The notes below the pieces were generated by a model, which saw nothing but the letters and a program-made list of their open reading frames with translations, did no database searches and was not told the origin of the DNA. From the NCBI GenBank assembly GCA_964617875.1, contig CAZUAI010000025.1, positions 1 to 64,000 on the forward strand: a stretch of 64,000 nucleotides of DNA, read 5' to 3'. This document shows positions 32,594 to 41,978 of the stretch, piece by piece. The position numbers and the translations under genes were made by a program. This DNA is from CAZMVY01 sp964617875 (lineage in GTDB: Bacteria; Planctomycetota; Phycisphaerae; UBA1845; PWPN01). How positions within the stretch are numbered: the first letter of the stretch is position 1; every line of letters starts with the position of its first letter.

Positions 32594-35089
32594 ATGAGCG
32601 ACCCTGTCGACAAACCCGTACGGACTCCGCCGGAGGCGAAGGCCCCCGAGTCCGAGCCGCGTGACGAGAGCGCGGTCGTCCCGGTATCGAAGCCCGCCGA
32701 CGCGAAGGCCCCCCTCACGCCGGAGGCCCGTGTCGAGGTCCCGGGCGAAATCCCCATCCTCAGCGTCCGCAACACCGTCGCGTTCCCCGGCACGATCATT
32801 CCGCTGACGATCGGCCGCGACAAGTCGAGGCGGGCGATCGACCATGTGCTCACGGGGAACAAGCTCGTCGGCATCCTGACGCAGCGCGAGCCGGACACGG
32901 AAGACCCCCGGCCCGAGGACCTGTACGGCGTGGGCACGGTCTGCCTGGTGCTGAAGCTCCTGAACATGCCGGACGGAACGCAGAACATCATCGCGCACGG
33001 GATCGTGCGGTTCTCCGTCGAGGAGTTCGTGGCCGCCGAGCCGTTCCTGCGGGCGCGGATCCGCACGCACTATGACCAGGCGGTCGAGTCGGCCGAGATG
33101 CAGGCGCTCGTTCACAACGTGCGGCAGTCGGCGACCCGCGTGATCCAGCTCCTGCCGAACGTGCCGGACGAGGCGATCGTCGTACTGAACAACATCGACA
33201 CGCCGGGCTCGCTGGCGGACTTCATGGCGGCGAATCTTTCGATCGAGGCGGCGCGGAAGCAGGAGCTGCTCGAGACGTTCGACGTGCCCGAACGGCTGCG
33301 GAAGATCAGCAAGGCGCTGGCGTCGCAGCTCGACGTGCTCGAACTGTCGCAGAAGATCCAGAACGAGGTTCACGGGCAGATCGACAAGCACCAGCGGGAG
33401 TACTACCTGCAGGAGCAGCTGAAGGCGATTCAGCACGAGCTGGGCGAGGCCGACGCCCGCACGACCGAGATCGACGAACTCCGCAACCGCGTCGAGGCGG
33501 CGAAGATGCCCGAGGCCGTGGCGAAGGAGGCGTACCGCGAGCTGAGCCGCATGGGGAAGATCCCGCAGGCCTCGCCCGAATACTCGGTCGCGCACGACTA
33601 CGTGAACTGGCTCTGCGAGCTGCCGTGGGCGGTGGCGACGGCGGACACGATCGACATCGAAAAGGCCGAGCGGATCCTCGACGCCGACCACTACGACCTG
33701 GTGAAGATCAAGAAGCGGATCCTCGAGTTCCTCGCGGTGCGGAAGCTCAAGCCGGAGGGCCGGGGGCCGATCCTCTGCTTCGCCGGGCCGCCGGGGGTCG
33801 GCAAGACGTCGCTGGGCCAGTCGATCGCCCGCGCGCTCGGGCGGAAGTTCATCCGCGTCTCGCTCGGCGGCATCCGCGACGAGGCGGACATCCGCGGCCA
33901 TCGCCGGACGTACATCGGGGCGATGCCCGGGCGGATCATCCAGGAAATCCGCAAGGCCGGCAGCCGCAACCCGGTGTTCATGCTCGACGAGGTGGACAAG
34001 ATCGGGCAGGACTTCCGCGGCGACCCGTCGTCCGCGCTGCTCGAGGTGCTCGACCCGCAGCAGAACCACAGCTTCACCGACCACTACCTCGCCGTGCCGT
34101 TCGACCTGTCGAAGGTCATGTTCATCGCGACGGCGAACTACATGGATCCGATCCCGCCGGCCCTGCGCGACCGCATGGAGATCATCGAGCTTCCCGGCTA
34201 CACGCAGGCGGAGAAGCTGCATATTGCCAGGCGCTATCTCGTCCCCCGGCAGCTCGACGAGCACGGACTGACGGCGGACCGGCTGTCGTTCCGCGATGCG
34301 GCGCTCCGCGCGATCATCGAGAACCACACGCGCGAGGCGGGCGTGCGGAACCTCGAGCGGGAGATCGGCACCGTCTGCCGTGCCGTGGCGGCGAAGATCG
34401 CGCGGCGCAAGGGTCGTCCGCGCAAGGGCCGCCGGATCCTGGTGACGGCGCGGAACCTCGAAGGCTACCTCGGGCCGGCGAAGTTCCTCGGCGAGACGGC
34501 GCAGCGGACGAGCGTGCCGGGCGTGGTGACCGGCCTCGCGTTCACGCCGACGGGCGGCGATATTCTCTTCGTCGAAGCGACACGAATGCCCGGCAAGGGC
34601 GGCCTGCTGCTCACCGGCCAGATCGGCGATGTGATGAAGGAGTCGGCGCAGGCGGCGTATTCGCTGGTGCGCAGCCGTGCGAAGGAACTCAACCTGGCGG
34701 GCGACGGGTTCTCCCGGCAGGACATCCACATCCACGTGCCGGCGGGGGCGATCCCGAAGGACGGCCCTTCGGCCGGCGTCGCCATGTTCACCGCGCTGGT
34801 CTCGCTGCTGTCGCAACGGCCGTGCCGTCACGACGTCGCGATGACCGGCGAGGTCACGCTCCGCGGCCTCGTGCTCCCGATCGGCGGCGTGAAGGAAAAG
34901 GTCCTGGCCGCGCACCGCGCCGGAATCCGTACGGTCATCCTGCCGGAACGGAACCGCAAGGACCTGACGGACATCCCCAGGGACATTCGCGACCGGATGC
35001 GGTTCGTGTTCGTCGAGCGGGTCGAGCAGGTCCTGCAGCACGCGCTTACGCGCCCGGCCGGGAAATCCGGCCGCCGCAAGTCGCGATGA
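32594..35089 (+). CDS. lon: ATP-dependent protease Lon
   Basis: An 831-residue Lon (LonA). After a charged 50-residue N-terminal extension, the substrate-binding domain starts with IPILSVRNTVAFPGTIIPL. Walker A is GPPGVGKTS at residues 398-406, and MLDEVDKIG gives Walker B. The catalytic dyad is Ser726 (PKDGPSAG) and Lys769 (the second lysine of GGVKEK), with the 43-residue separation seen in E. coli Lon. It degrades misfolded and regulatory proteins in the cytoplasm. The acidic/proline-rich N-terminal extension is longer than in E. coli. It lies 33 bp downstream of hsp20. Confidence 0.97.
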   Translation: MSDPVDKPVRTPPEAKAPESEPRDESAVVPVSKPADAKAPLTPEARVEVPGEIPILSVRNTVAFPGTIIPLTIGRDKSRRAIDHVLTGNKLVGILTQREPDTEDPRPEDLYGVGTVCLVLKLLNMPDGTQNIIAHGIVRFSVEEFVAAEPFLRARIRTHYDQAVESAEMQALVHNVRQSATRVIQLLPNVPDEAIVVLNNIDTPGSLADFMAANLSIEAARKQELLETFDVPERLRKISKALASQLDVLELSQKIQNEVHGQIDKHQREYYLQEQLKAIQHELGEADARTTEIDELRNRVEAAKMPEAVAKEAYRELSRMGKIPQASPEYSVAHDYVNWLCELPWAVATADTIDIEKAERILDADHYDLVKIKKRILEFLAVRKLKPEGRGPILCFAGPPGVGKTSLGQSIARALGRKFIRVSLGGIRDEADIRGHRRTYIGAMPGRIIQEIRKAGSRNPVFMLDEVDKIGQDFRGDPSSALLEVLDPQQNHSFTDHYLAVPFDLSKVMFIATANYMDPIPPALRDRMEIIELPGYTQAEKLHIARRYLVPRQLDEHGLTADRLSFRDAALRAIIENHTREAGVRNLEREIGTVCRAVAAKIARRKGRPRKGRRILVTARNLEGYLGPAKFLGETAQRTSVPGVVTGLAFTPTGGDILFVEATRMPGKGGLLLTGQIGDVMKESAQAAYSLVRSRAKELNLAGDGFSRQDIHIHVPAGAIPKDGPSAGVAMFTALVSLLSQRPCRHDVAMTGEVTLRGLVLPIGGVKEKVLAAHRAGIRTVILPERNRKDLTDIPRDIRDRMRFVFVERVEQVLQHALTRPAGKSGRRKSR

Positions 35090-35114
35090 GGCCCGGCGCA
35101 TCGCGCTGAGCCTA

Positions 35115-35144
35115 TTGCGTGTCTGCCCGCTTTCGTGCTATTGT
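35115..35144 (+). promoter_or_regulatory. Candidate promoter for the macA operon
   Basis: TTGCGT (35115-35120) and TATTGT (35139-35144) are 18 bases apart. The -35 matches at three positions and the -10 at four, so the strength is modest. The macA start is 120 bases downstream. Confidence 0.3.
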
Positions 35145-35263
35145 GCATGCTGTCTCGACGCGGCCAGGGGGCATGACCCGGGGTTCGTGCGTCGGCCCAC
35201 GGTCGTCGGCACCGGAGCGGGAACGACGACACGCGGCCGGCCCCGCCGCGTGCGGAGCCTGGC

Positions 35264-36622
35264 ATGAAAAAGATACTTGTTCTGCTGGTCCTGGCCGCGC
35301 TGCCGGCGTGGGCAGGGTACCACTACTGGCAGCGATCCGAGCAGCCGGCGACGTCGTACCTTACGGCGGCCGTCAAGCGCGGCGACCTGCTGTATACGAT
35401 CAGCGCCACGGGGACGGTGGAGCCCGTGGAGGTGATCGACGTGGGCGCCCAGGTGGCGGGCAAGATCCAGTCCTTCGGGATCGATCCTGACGGCAGCGGC
35501 AAGCCGATCGACTACGGCTCGGCGGTCGAGGCGGGGACGGTTCTGGCAAGGATCGACGATTCGCTCTACGCGTCCGACGTCCAGCAGGCCGAGGCACAGG
35601 TCGAACAGGCCAAGGCGAACGTTCGGCGGTCCGAGGCCGATCTCGCGCAGATGAAGGCGAAGTTGCAGCAGGCGGAGCACAACTGGAAGCGGGCGCAGGA
35701 ACTCGGCCCTTCGCGCGCGCTCGCGGCGACCGACTACGAATCGTTCCTCGCCGCCTACGAGACCGCGAAGGCCACGGTTGCCGTCGGCGAGGCGACGGTC
35801 GTGCAGGCGCAGAAGAACGTCCTCCAGTCACAGGCGGCGCTGAACCGGTCGCGGACGAACCTCGGCTACTGCACCATCCGTTCGCCGGTCAAAGGCGTGA
35901 TCATCGATCGCCGCGTGAACATCGGCCAGACGGTCGTCGCCAGCCTCAATGCCCCCAGCCTCTTCCTGATCGCCAAGGACCTTCGAAAGCTGCAGGTCTG
36001 GGCGTCGGTCAACGAGGCCGACATCGGCACGATCTTTCCCGGCCAGACGGTCACCTTCACCGTTGACGCCTTCCCGGGCCGGACCTTCCGCGGCGAGGTG
36101 GGCAAGGTCCGCCTCAACGCCACCATGACGCAGAACGTCGTCACCTACACGGTCGAAATCAACACGGACAACGCCGACGGCAGACTGCTTCCCTACCTGA
36201 CGGCCAACCTGCGGTTCGAGGTCGCGCAGCAGAAGGACGTGCTGATGGTCCCCAACAGCGCGTTGCGGTGGAAGCCGTCGCCCGCGCAGATCGCGCCGGA
36301 CGCGAGGCAGGACCACGCCGATCGCCAGGGGCGGCCGTCGCCGTCCGCGCGCGGGGCGGGTCCGCCCCGCGATGACCGCGGCGGTCAAGCCGAGACGCGG
36401 CCGGCGCGTGTCCGCAGGACCGTGTGGGTCCGGGACGGGATGTACGTGCGGCCGATCGCCGTCGATGCGGGGCTGAGCGACGGCACCTTCACGGAGGTTC
36501 AGGGCGCGGGCCTGACGGAGGGCGCCGAGGTGGTTGTGGGCGAACAGGAACACCGGGAAGGCGACAACACCGCGAGCCCATTCATGCCGCGGCTGTTCGG
36601 CGGCGGCCGGCGGATGGGATGA
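35264..36622 (+). CDS. macA: MacA/HlyD-like periplasmic adaptor
   Basis: A 452-residue membrane-fusion protein with an N-terminal membrane helix (ILVLLVLAALPAWAG). The biotinyl-lipoyl strand ISATGTVEPVEVIDVGAQVAG is followed by an alpha-helical hairpin of about residues 95-190. RSPVKGVIIDRRVNIGQTV returns to the lipoyl domain, and a beta-barrel and membrane-proximal domain follow. An unusual Arg/Pro/Asp-rich insert of about 45 residues sits near residue 345 within the last domain. GGAG lies six bases before the ATG. It heads a four-gene efflux operon with separate ATPase, permease and outer-membrane genes. Confidence 0.9.
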   Translation: MKKILVLLVLAALPAWAGYHYWQRSEQPATSYLTAAVKRGDLLYTISATGTVEPVEVIDVGAQVAGKIQSFGIDPDGSGKPIDYGSAVEAGTVLARIDDSLYASDVQQAEAQVEQAKANVRRSEADLAQMKAKLQQAEHNWKRAQELGPSRALAATDYESFLAAYETAKATVAVGEATVVQAQKNVLQSQAALNRSRTNLGYCTIRSPVKGVIIDRRVNIGQTVVASLNAPSLFLIAKDLRKLQVWASVNEADIGTIFPGQTVTFTVDAFPGRTFRGEVGKVRLNATMTQNVVTYTVEINTDNADGRLLPYLTANLRFEVAQQKDVLMVPNSALRWKPSPAQIAPDARQDHADRQGRPSPSARGAGPPRDDRGGQAETRPARVRRTVWVRDGMYVRPIAVDAGLSDGTFTEVQGAGLTEGAEVVVGEQEHREGDNTASPFMPRLFGGGRRMG

Positions 36623-36674
36623 TGAGTTGCGGACGCGATTTTCAGGCGGGACTGCGGGGGGAGGCCGCGACGTC

Positions 36675-37399
<725 letters not shown>

Positions 37400-37403
<4 letters not shown>

Positions 37404-38785
37404 GCTGGCTCGGCGCCCGGTTCCACTCGCGTACGCTGCGGACGGCGCTTCACGCGCTGCGGCGGAACAAGCTGCGGTCGGCCCTGACGACTCTCGGCAT
37501 CGTGATCGGCGTGGCCGCCGTCATCGCCATGATGGAGATCGGCGGCGGCTCGTCCAAGGTGATCCAGAAGTCCATCGCCAGCATGGGCGCCGACATCCTC
37601 TCCGTCTCGCCGGGCGCGGCGGCCAGTGGCGGCGTGACCTTCGGCGGCGGCAGTGCGCAGACCCTTACGCCCGAAGACGGCGAGGCCATCCTGCGCGAGT
37701 GTCCGGCGGTTCGCGCGGTCTCGCCGCAGGTTCACGCGCGGGCCCAGGTGGTGTACGGCAACCGCAACTGGGTGCCCGCCTTCGCCGATGGCGTTTCGCC
37801 GTCCTATCTCGACGTGCGGGACTGGGCGACCCTCGCCGAGGGCGAGCCGTTCACCGAGCAGGACGTCCGCAACGCCGCCAAAGTGTGCCTCGTCGGCCAG
37901 ACGCTGGTGCGCGAACTGTTTCAGGGGGTGTCGCCGGTCGGGCAGGAAATCCGCATCAAGAACGTGTCGTTCCGCGTGGTCGGCGTGCTGCGGGCCAAGG
38001 GGTCGAACATGGTGGGCATGGACCAGGACGACGTCCTGCTCGCGCCCTGGACGACGATCAAGCGCCGCATCTCCGGCTCGATGCTTGCGAATGTCAACCA
38101 GAGCGCGGCCGCGCAGGATGCGCAGCAGGTGAACACGCTGAGCGACCTCTACCCCGGCCGGGTCAGCCTCTACCCCATACCGTCCGCCGTCCAGGCCGCG
38201 AACACGCCACTCCCGGTGCGGTTCGTCAACGTCGATCACCTCATGGTCGCCGCACGGTCGCCTCAGCATCTCCCCGCGGCAATCCGCCAGATCACCGAAC
38301 TGCTGCACGAGCGGCACCGCATCCGCGACGGCGAACCCGACGATTTCAACATCCGCGACATGAGCGAAATCACCCGGGCGATGAGTTCCACCACGGCCGT
38401 GATGACCCGGCTGCTGCTCATCGTCGCCATGATCTCGCTCGTCGTCGGCGGCGTCGGCATCATGAACATCATGCTCGTCTCCGTCACCGAGCGGACGCGG
38501 GAGATCGGACTGCGGATGGCCGTCGGGGCACGCGCCCGCGACATTCTGCGCCAGTTTCTCGTCGAGGCGAACATCCTCTGCCTTCTCGGCGGAGCCGTCG
38601 GGATCCTCGCCGGCCGCGGCACCTCGCTCGTCGTCCGCTACAGGCTGGAGTGGCCCACGGAGCTTTCGCCCGGGGCGATCCTCGCCGCCGTCGCCGTGTC
38701 GGTGTCCGTGGGCGTCGTGTTCGGCTATTATCCGGCGTGGAAGGCGTCCCGTCTGGATCCCATCGAGGCGTTGCGATACGAATGA
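37400..38785 (+). CDS. MacB-type ABC transporter permease
   Basis: A 461-residue permease. An N-terminal arm leads to the first helix (LRSALTTLGIVIGVAAVIAM). A large periplasmic core of about 230 residues follows (GADILSVSPG, VRAVSPQVHARAQVVYGNRNW). Three FtsX-type helices end the protein, with VGGVGIMNIMLVSVTERTREIGLR and PAWKASRLDPIEALRYE, the family's coupling and C-terminal motifs. With the ATPase (ATGA overlap), MacA and the NodT protein it should form a tripartite exporter. The exported molecule cannot be read from the sequence. Confidence 0.93.
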
Positions 38786-38865
38786 CCGGCTTCCACACGA
38801 GTTGGGGGCAACCCGCGGAACGGAAGGCCCCGGACTCCTTCGCGCCCCGCGGATGGAGGATGCAC

Positions 38866-40464
38866 ATGAACACAAGGCAGCTTCGGGCCGGGCTCTTCGG
38901 CGTCACGATCCTGGCAGGGTGCACCGTCGGGCCGAGCTACCAGCCGCCCGTGACGACCGCCCCGGCGGCCTGGAGCGGGACGAGCCCGACGACGTCCGCA
39001 ACGCGGCCGGCCGGCCCGAGTACACGGCCGGTCGATGTCACGGCCTGGTGGCGGTCGCTGGGCGACCCGGGTCTTGATTCGCTTCTGGACCGGGCGGTCG
39101 CGTCGAACCTCGACCTGCGGCTGGCTGCGGCGCGGGTCCGCGAGGCGCGGGCGGAGCGCGGCGTCGTCGCCGCCGGCCTCTGGCCGCAGGTCAATCTCGG
39201 GGCGTCGTACAACTATCACGGGGGAAGCCTGAACACCGGAGCAAAATCGGGCGGCCAACAGGGCCTCGCGAAGCAGGCGGGCAGCGCCGCCTTCGAGGCG
39301 GCCGCCCGTTCCCTCGCCTCGGGGCAGGCCGTGACGCCGGCCGGTGTGGCCGGTGCCGCACTGAACCAGGCCGCCTCGACCGTGATCAACAACCGGTTCC
39401 GCGACGGCGGTTCGGTCTCGCGCGGCCAGAACCTCTTTCAGACGGGCTTCGACGCGAGCTGGGAGCTGGACGTGTTCGGCGGCACACGGCGGGCCATCGA
39501 GGCGGCCGAGGCCGACATCGCGTTCTATGAGGAGAGCCGCCACGGCGTACTCGTCACGCTGATGGCGGAGGTCGCCCTGAACTACGTGCAGCTCCGCGGC
39601 GCTCAGCGCCGCCTGGCCATCGCCCGCGAGAACATCCGCGCCCAGCAGGACACGGTGGAACTGACGCGGACACGGCACAAGGCCGGTTTCGCTAACGAAC
39701 TGGAAGTGTCGCAGGCGCAGGCGCAGCTCGCCACGACGCAGTCGCAGGTGCCGCTGCTGGAGAGCGAGATCCGACAGGCCATCTACCAGTTGGGTACGCT
39801 GCTGGCCCAGCCGCCGGCGGCGCTGCTGGCGGAGCTGGAGCCGGATGGACCGATTCCGCCGAACCCGCCCGAGGTGCCGATCGGGCTGCCGTCCGACGTG
39901 CTCCGTCGCCGGCCGGACATCCGCGCCGCCGAGCGCCAGATCGAGGCCGCCGTCGCGCGCGTCGGAGAGGCGACGGCCGACCTGTTCCCGAAGTTCTCGC
40001 TCACCGGCTCGTTCGGCCCGCAGAGCCGCGACATCAACCACATCCTCGACGGCCACAGCCTGGCCTGGTCGGTCGGCCCGGGGGTGACGTGGCCGGTCTT
40101 CGACGGCTGGCGGATCCGCTCGAACATCGAGGTGCAGGACGCACGGCAGGAACAGGCCCTGATCGCTTATGAGCAGACCGTGCTGACGGCGTTCCAGGAG
40201 GTCGAGAAGGCCCTGGTGGCCTACACGAAGGAGCAGGTCCGCCGCCGTTCGCTCGCGGCGGCGGTGGCCGCGAACCAGCGATCGGCCGAGTTGAGCAACG
40301 AACTCTACTCGCGCGGGATGGCGGATTTCCTGAACGTGCTCGAATCGCAGCGGGCCCTCTACGCCACGCAGGACCAGCTCGTCCAGAGCGAGGTGACGGT
40401 CATCACAAACCTGATCACGCTCTACAAGTCGCTCGGCGGCGGCTGGCCGGCGGAGGCAGGCTGA
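38866..40464 (+). CDS. NodT-family outer-membrane efflux lipoprotein
   Basis: A 532-residue TolC-like channel with lipobox ILAGCTVGPSYQPP (Cys16). Two outer-membrane-factor repeats are visible: WWRSLGDPGLDSLLDRAVASN near residue 60, and GLPSDVLRRRPDIRAAERQIEAA at about 345 starting the second half. An insert of about 80 residues rich in Gly/Ala (residues 125-190) is longer than in typical NodT proteins. GGAGG lies six bases before the chosen ATG, and 80 bp separate it from the permease. It completes the MacA-MacB export system. Confidence 0.9.
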   Translation: MNTRQLRAGLFGVTILAGCTVGPSYQPPVTTAPAAWSGTSPTTSATRPAGPSTRPVDVTAWWRSLGDPGLDSLLDRAVASNLDLRLAAARVREARAERGVVAAGLWPQVNLGASYNYHGGSLNTGAKSGGQQGLAKQAGSAAFEAAARSLASGQAVTPAGVAGAALNQAASTVINNRFRDGGSVSRGQNLFQTGFDASWELDVFGGTRRAIEAAEADIAFYEESRHGVLVTLMAEVALNYVQLRGAQRRLAIARENIRAQQDTVELTRTRHKAGFANELEVSQAQAQLATTQSQVPLLESEIRQAIYQLGTLLAQPPAALLAELEPDGPIPPNPPEVPIGLPSDVLRRRPDIRAAERQIEAAVARVGEATADLFPKFSLTGSFGPQSRDINHILDGHSLAWSVGPGVTWPVFDGWRIRSNIEVQDARQEQALIAYEQTVLTAFQEVEKALVAYTKEQVRRRSLAAAVAANQRSAELSNELYSRGMADFLNVLESQRALYATQDQLVQSEVTVITNLITLYKSLGGGWPAEAG

Positions 40465-40529
40465 TTCCCGTTCGTCACGGGACCGGTCGCGACCCGCCGG
40501 GCGGCAATTCGTCGTTTCCCGGCAGCGAG

Positions 40530-41753
40530 CTACGAGGCCGCGGCCACGCCGGGGAGCGCGTCGTTGCCTGCGAGCGGCGGATCGCCGCCCGTGGCGATCC
40601 ACGCCCGGATCGCGGCGAGCTGCTTGGCCCACCGCGACGAAAGCCGCGCCCGCAGAAACTCGTGGTACGACGCTGCGATCGCATCCACAAAGTCGCGCAG
40701 GCGGGCGGTGCGGTCTTCGAAGACCGCGCGCGGGCTGGCCGGCTCCGGACTCGTCGGCAGCGTGACGCCGCTGAAGTGCATCACGTCGCCGCGGACGGCG
40801 CCGGCGTACGCCTCGCCGCGATGCACGATCTGCACGCCGGCCCGCGTCGGCAGCTTGCCGGTGGCCAGCCCGGCGACGGACTCGGGCATGTGCGCCGGAT
40901 CGTCGCCGCGCACGGACACCGAGCCGGTCACCTTGTACGGGCAGTCGAGCTGAAGGCTCTTCTCGAACCGCACGACGGCCTCGTCATCGCCGTCGGCGGC
41001 GGTTTCCTCGGCGCCCTCGTGCCGCGCGCGGTACCACAGCCACGCAAGCCACTCCGTGCCGAGGAAGTCCTTGCTGCGCGACTCCTCCTCGGGAAGGAAG
41101 CCTCGCTCGGCGTCGGCCCCCTCCGGCGGCCGCGTGAACTGCGCGGGGCGGAGTTCCTCGTAGGCGCCGCCGAGCTTGGCCCCCGCGGCGAATCGCGAGG
41201 CCATCTCGCCGGCGGACGCCGCCGTCAGTGTCCGGCCGAACGTCTCCTTGAACAGCACGCCGAAACGCTCGACGACCGCCGGCGATGTCGCACCGAGGTA
41301 CACCTGATTCCGATGAAGATCCCACAGCACGGCGTACTGGCGCATACGGCGGAAGCGCCCGGCTTTCGCTTCCTTCCCGGCCTGGTTCTTCGCGGCCTCG
41401 CGAGCCTCGCGACGCTCCTGCCGGCTGAGGAACTCGCGGCCCGACTGCGCGAGGATCGCCTGTTCGTGCAGCCTCTGGTACGAGCGGACGATGTCCGACG
41501 GCGGCTTGTTCGTGTCCATGCGGATCGCGGCGAAGAGGCAGTCGGCGACCGCGTTCTTGGCGAACTCGAACTCCGTGTCGAGGATGTGGTCGCCGGTCAC
41601 CCACCCGGATTCGCTGCCGTCGCTCGCGGCGACGGAGCCCTTGCCGATCGCCCGCGCGGCGAGCCGGTCGAGCAGGTCCTGCTCCACGCGTTTCGGCGAC
41701 GACCCGGTGACGAAGAACCGCTTGAACGTAACAGGACCCGCGGCAAAGCCCAT
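40530..41753 (-). CDS. rdgC: RdgC-like recombination-associated protein
   Basis: A 407-residue cytoplasmic protein. The N-terminus reads GFAAGPVTFKRFFVTGSSP, then GWVTGDHILDTEFEFAKN, ILAQSGREFLSRQERREAREAAK and a FLGTEWLAWLWYRA motif that corresponds to the conserved aromatic stretch of RdgC. From memory this is the form annotated as RdgC in planctomycetes, about 100 residues longer than in E. coli. RdgC forms rings on DNA and dampens RecA. It is a single gene between the efflux operon and the CoA-transferase operon. I am fairly sure of the family, not of the function. Confidence 0.6.
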   Translation of the reverse strand: MGFAAGPVTFKRFFVTGSSPKRVEQDLLDRLAARAIGKGSVAASDGSESGWVTGDHILDTEFEFAKNAVADCLFAAIRMDTNKPPSDIVRSYQRLHEQAILAQSGREFLSRQERREAREAAKNQAGKEAKAGRFRRMRQYAVLWDLHRNQVYLGATSPAVVERFGVLFKETFGRTLTAASAGEMASRFAAGAKLGGAYEELRPAQFTRPPEGADAERGFLPEEESRSKDFLGTEWLAWLWYRARHEGAEETAADGDDEAVVRFEKSLQLDCPYKVTGSVSVRGDDPAHMPESVAGLATGKLPTRAGVQIVHRGEAYAGAVRGDVMHFSGVTLPTSPEPASPRAVFEDRTARLRDFVDAIAASYHEFLRARLSSRWAKQLAAIRAWIATGGDPPLAGNDALPGVAAAS

Positions 41754-41978
41754 GGCATCTCCTTGCGAACCGACAGCCTGTCATGCGCGGGAAAATCTGC
41801 TGCCCACCGGGAGGCGGATCGTAACGGCGGCCCGAGGAATGTCAACCCCGTCGTCGCCACGCCCGCCGGCAGATGCAGGGCACGGTCGCAGCCCGCGCAC
41901 GCGGGCAGGACCTGCCCCTTCCGGCTGTTCTTTCCCCCCATCTCCCCGTCGCTCCGTCGCCTGCGCCGCGGACGCCGC

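Noticed and set aside
32084..35101. A 1005-codon leftward open frame opposite lon
   Set aside because: The other strand encodes an intact Lon with catalytic Ser/Lys dyad, and the antisense translation has no recognisable domain.
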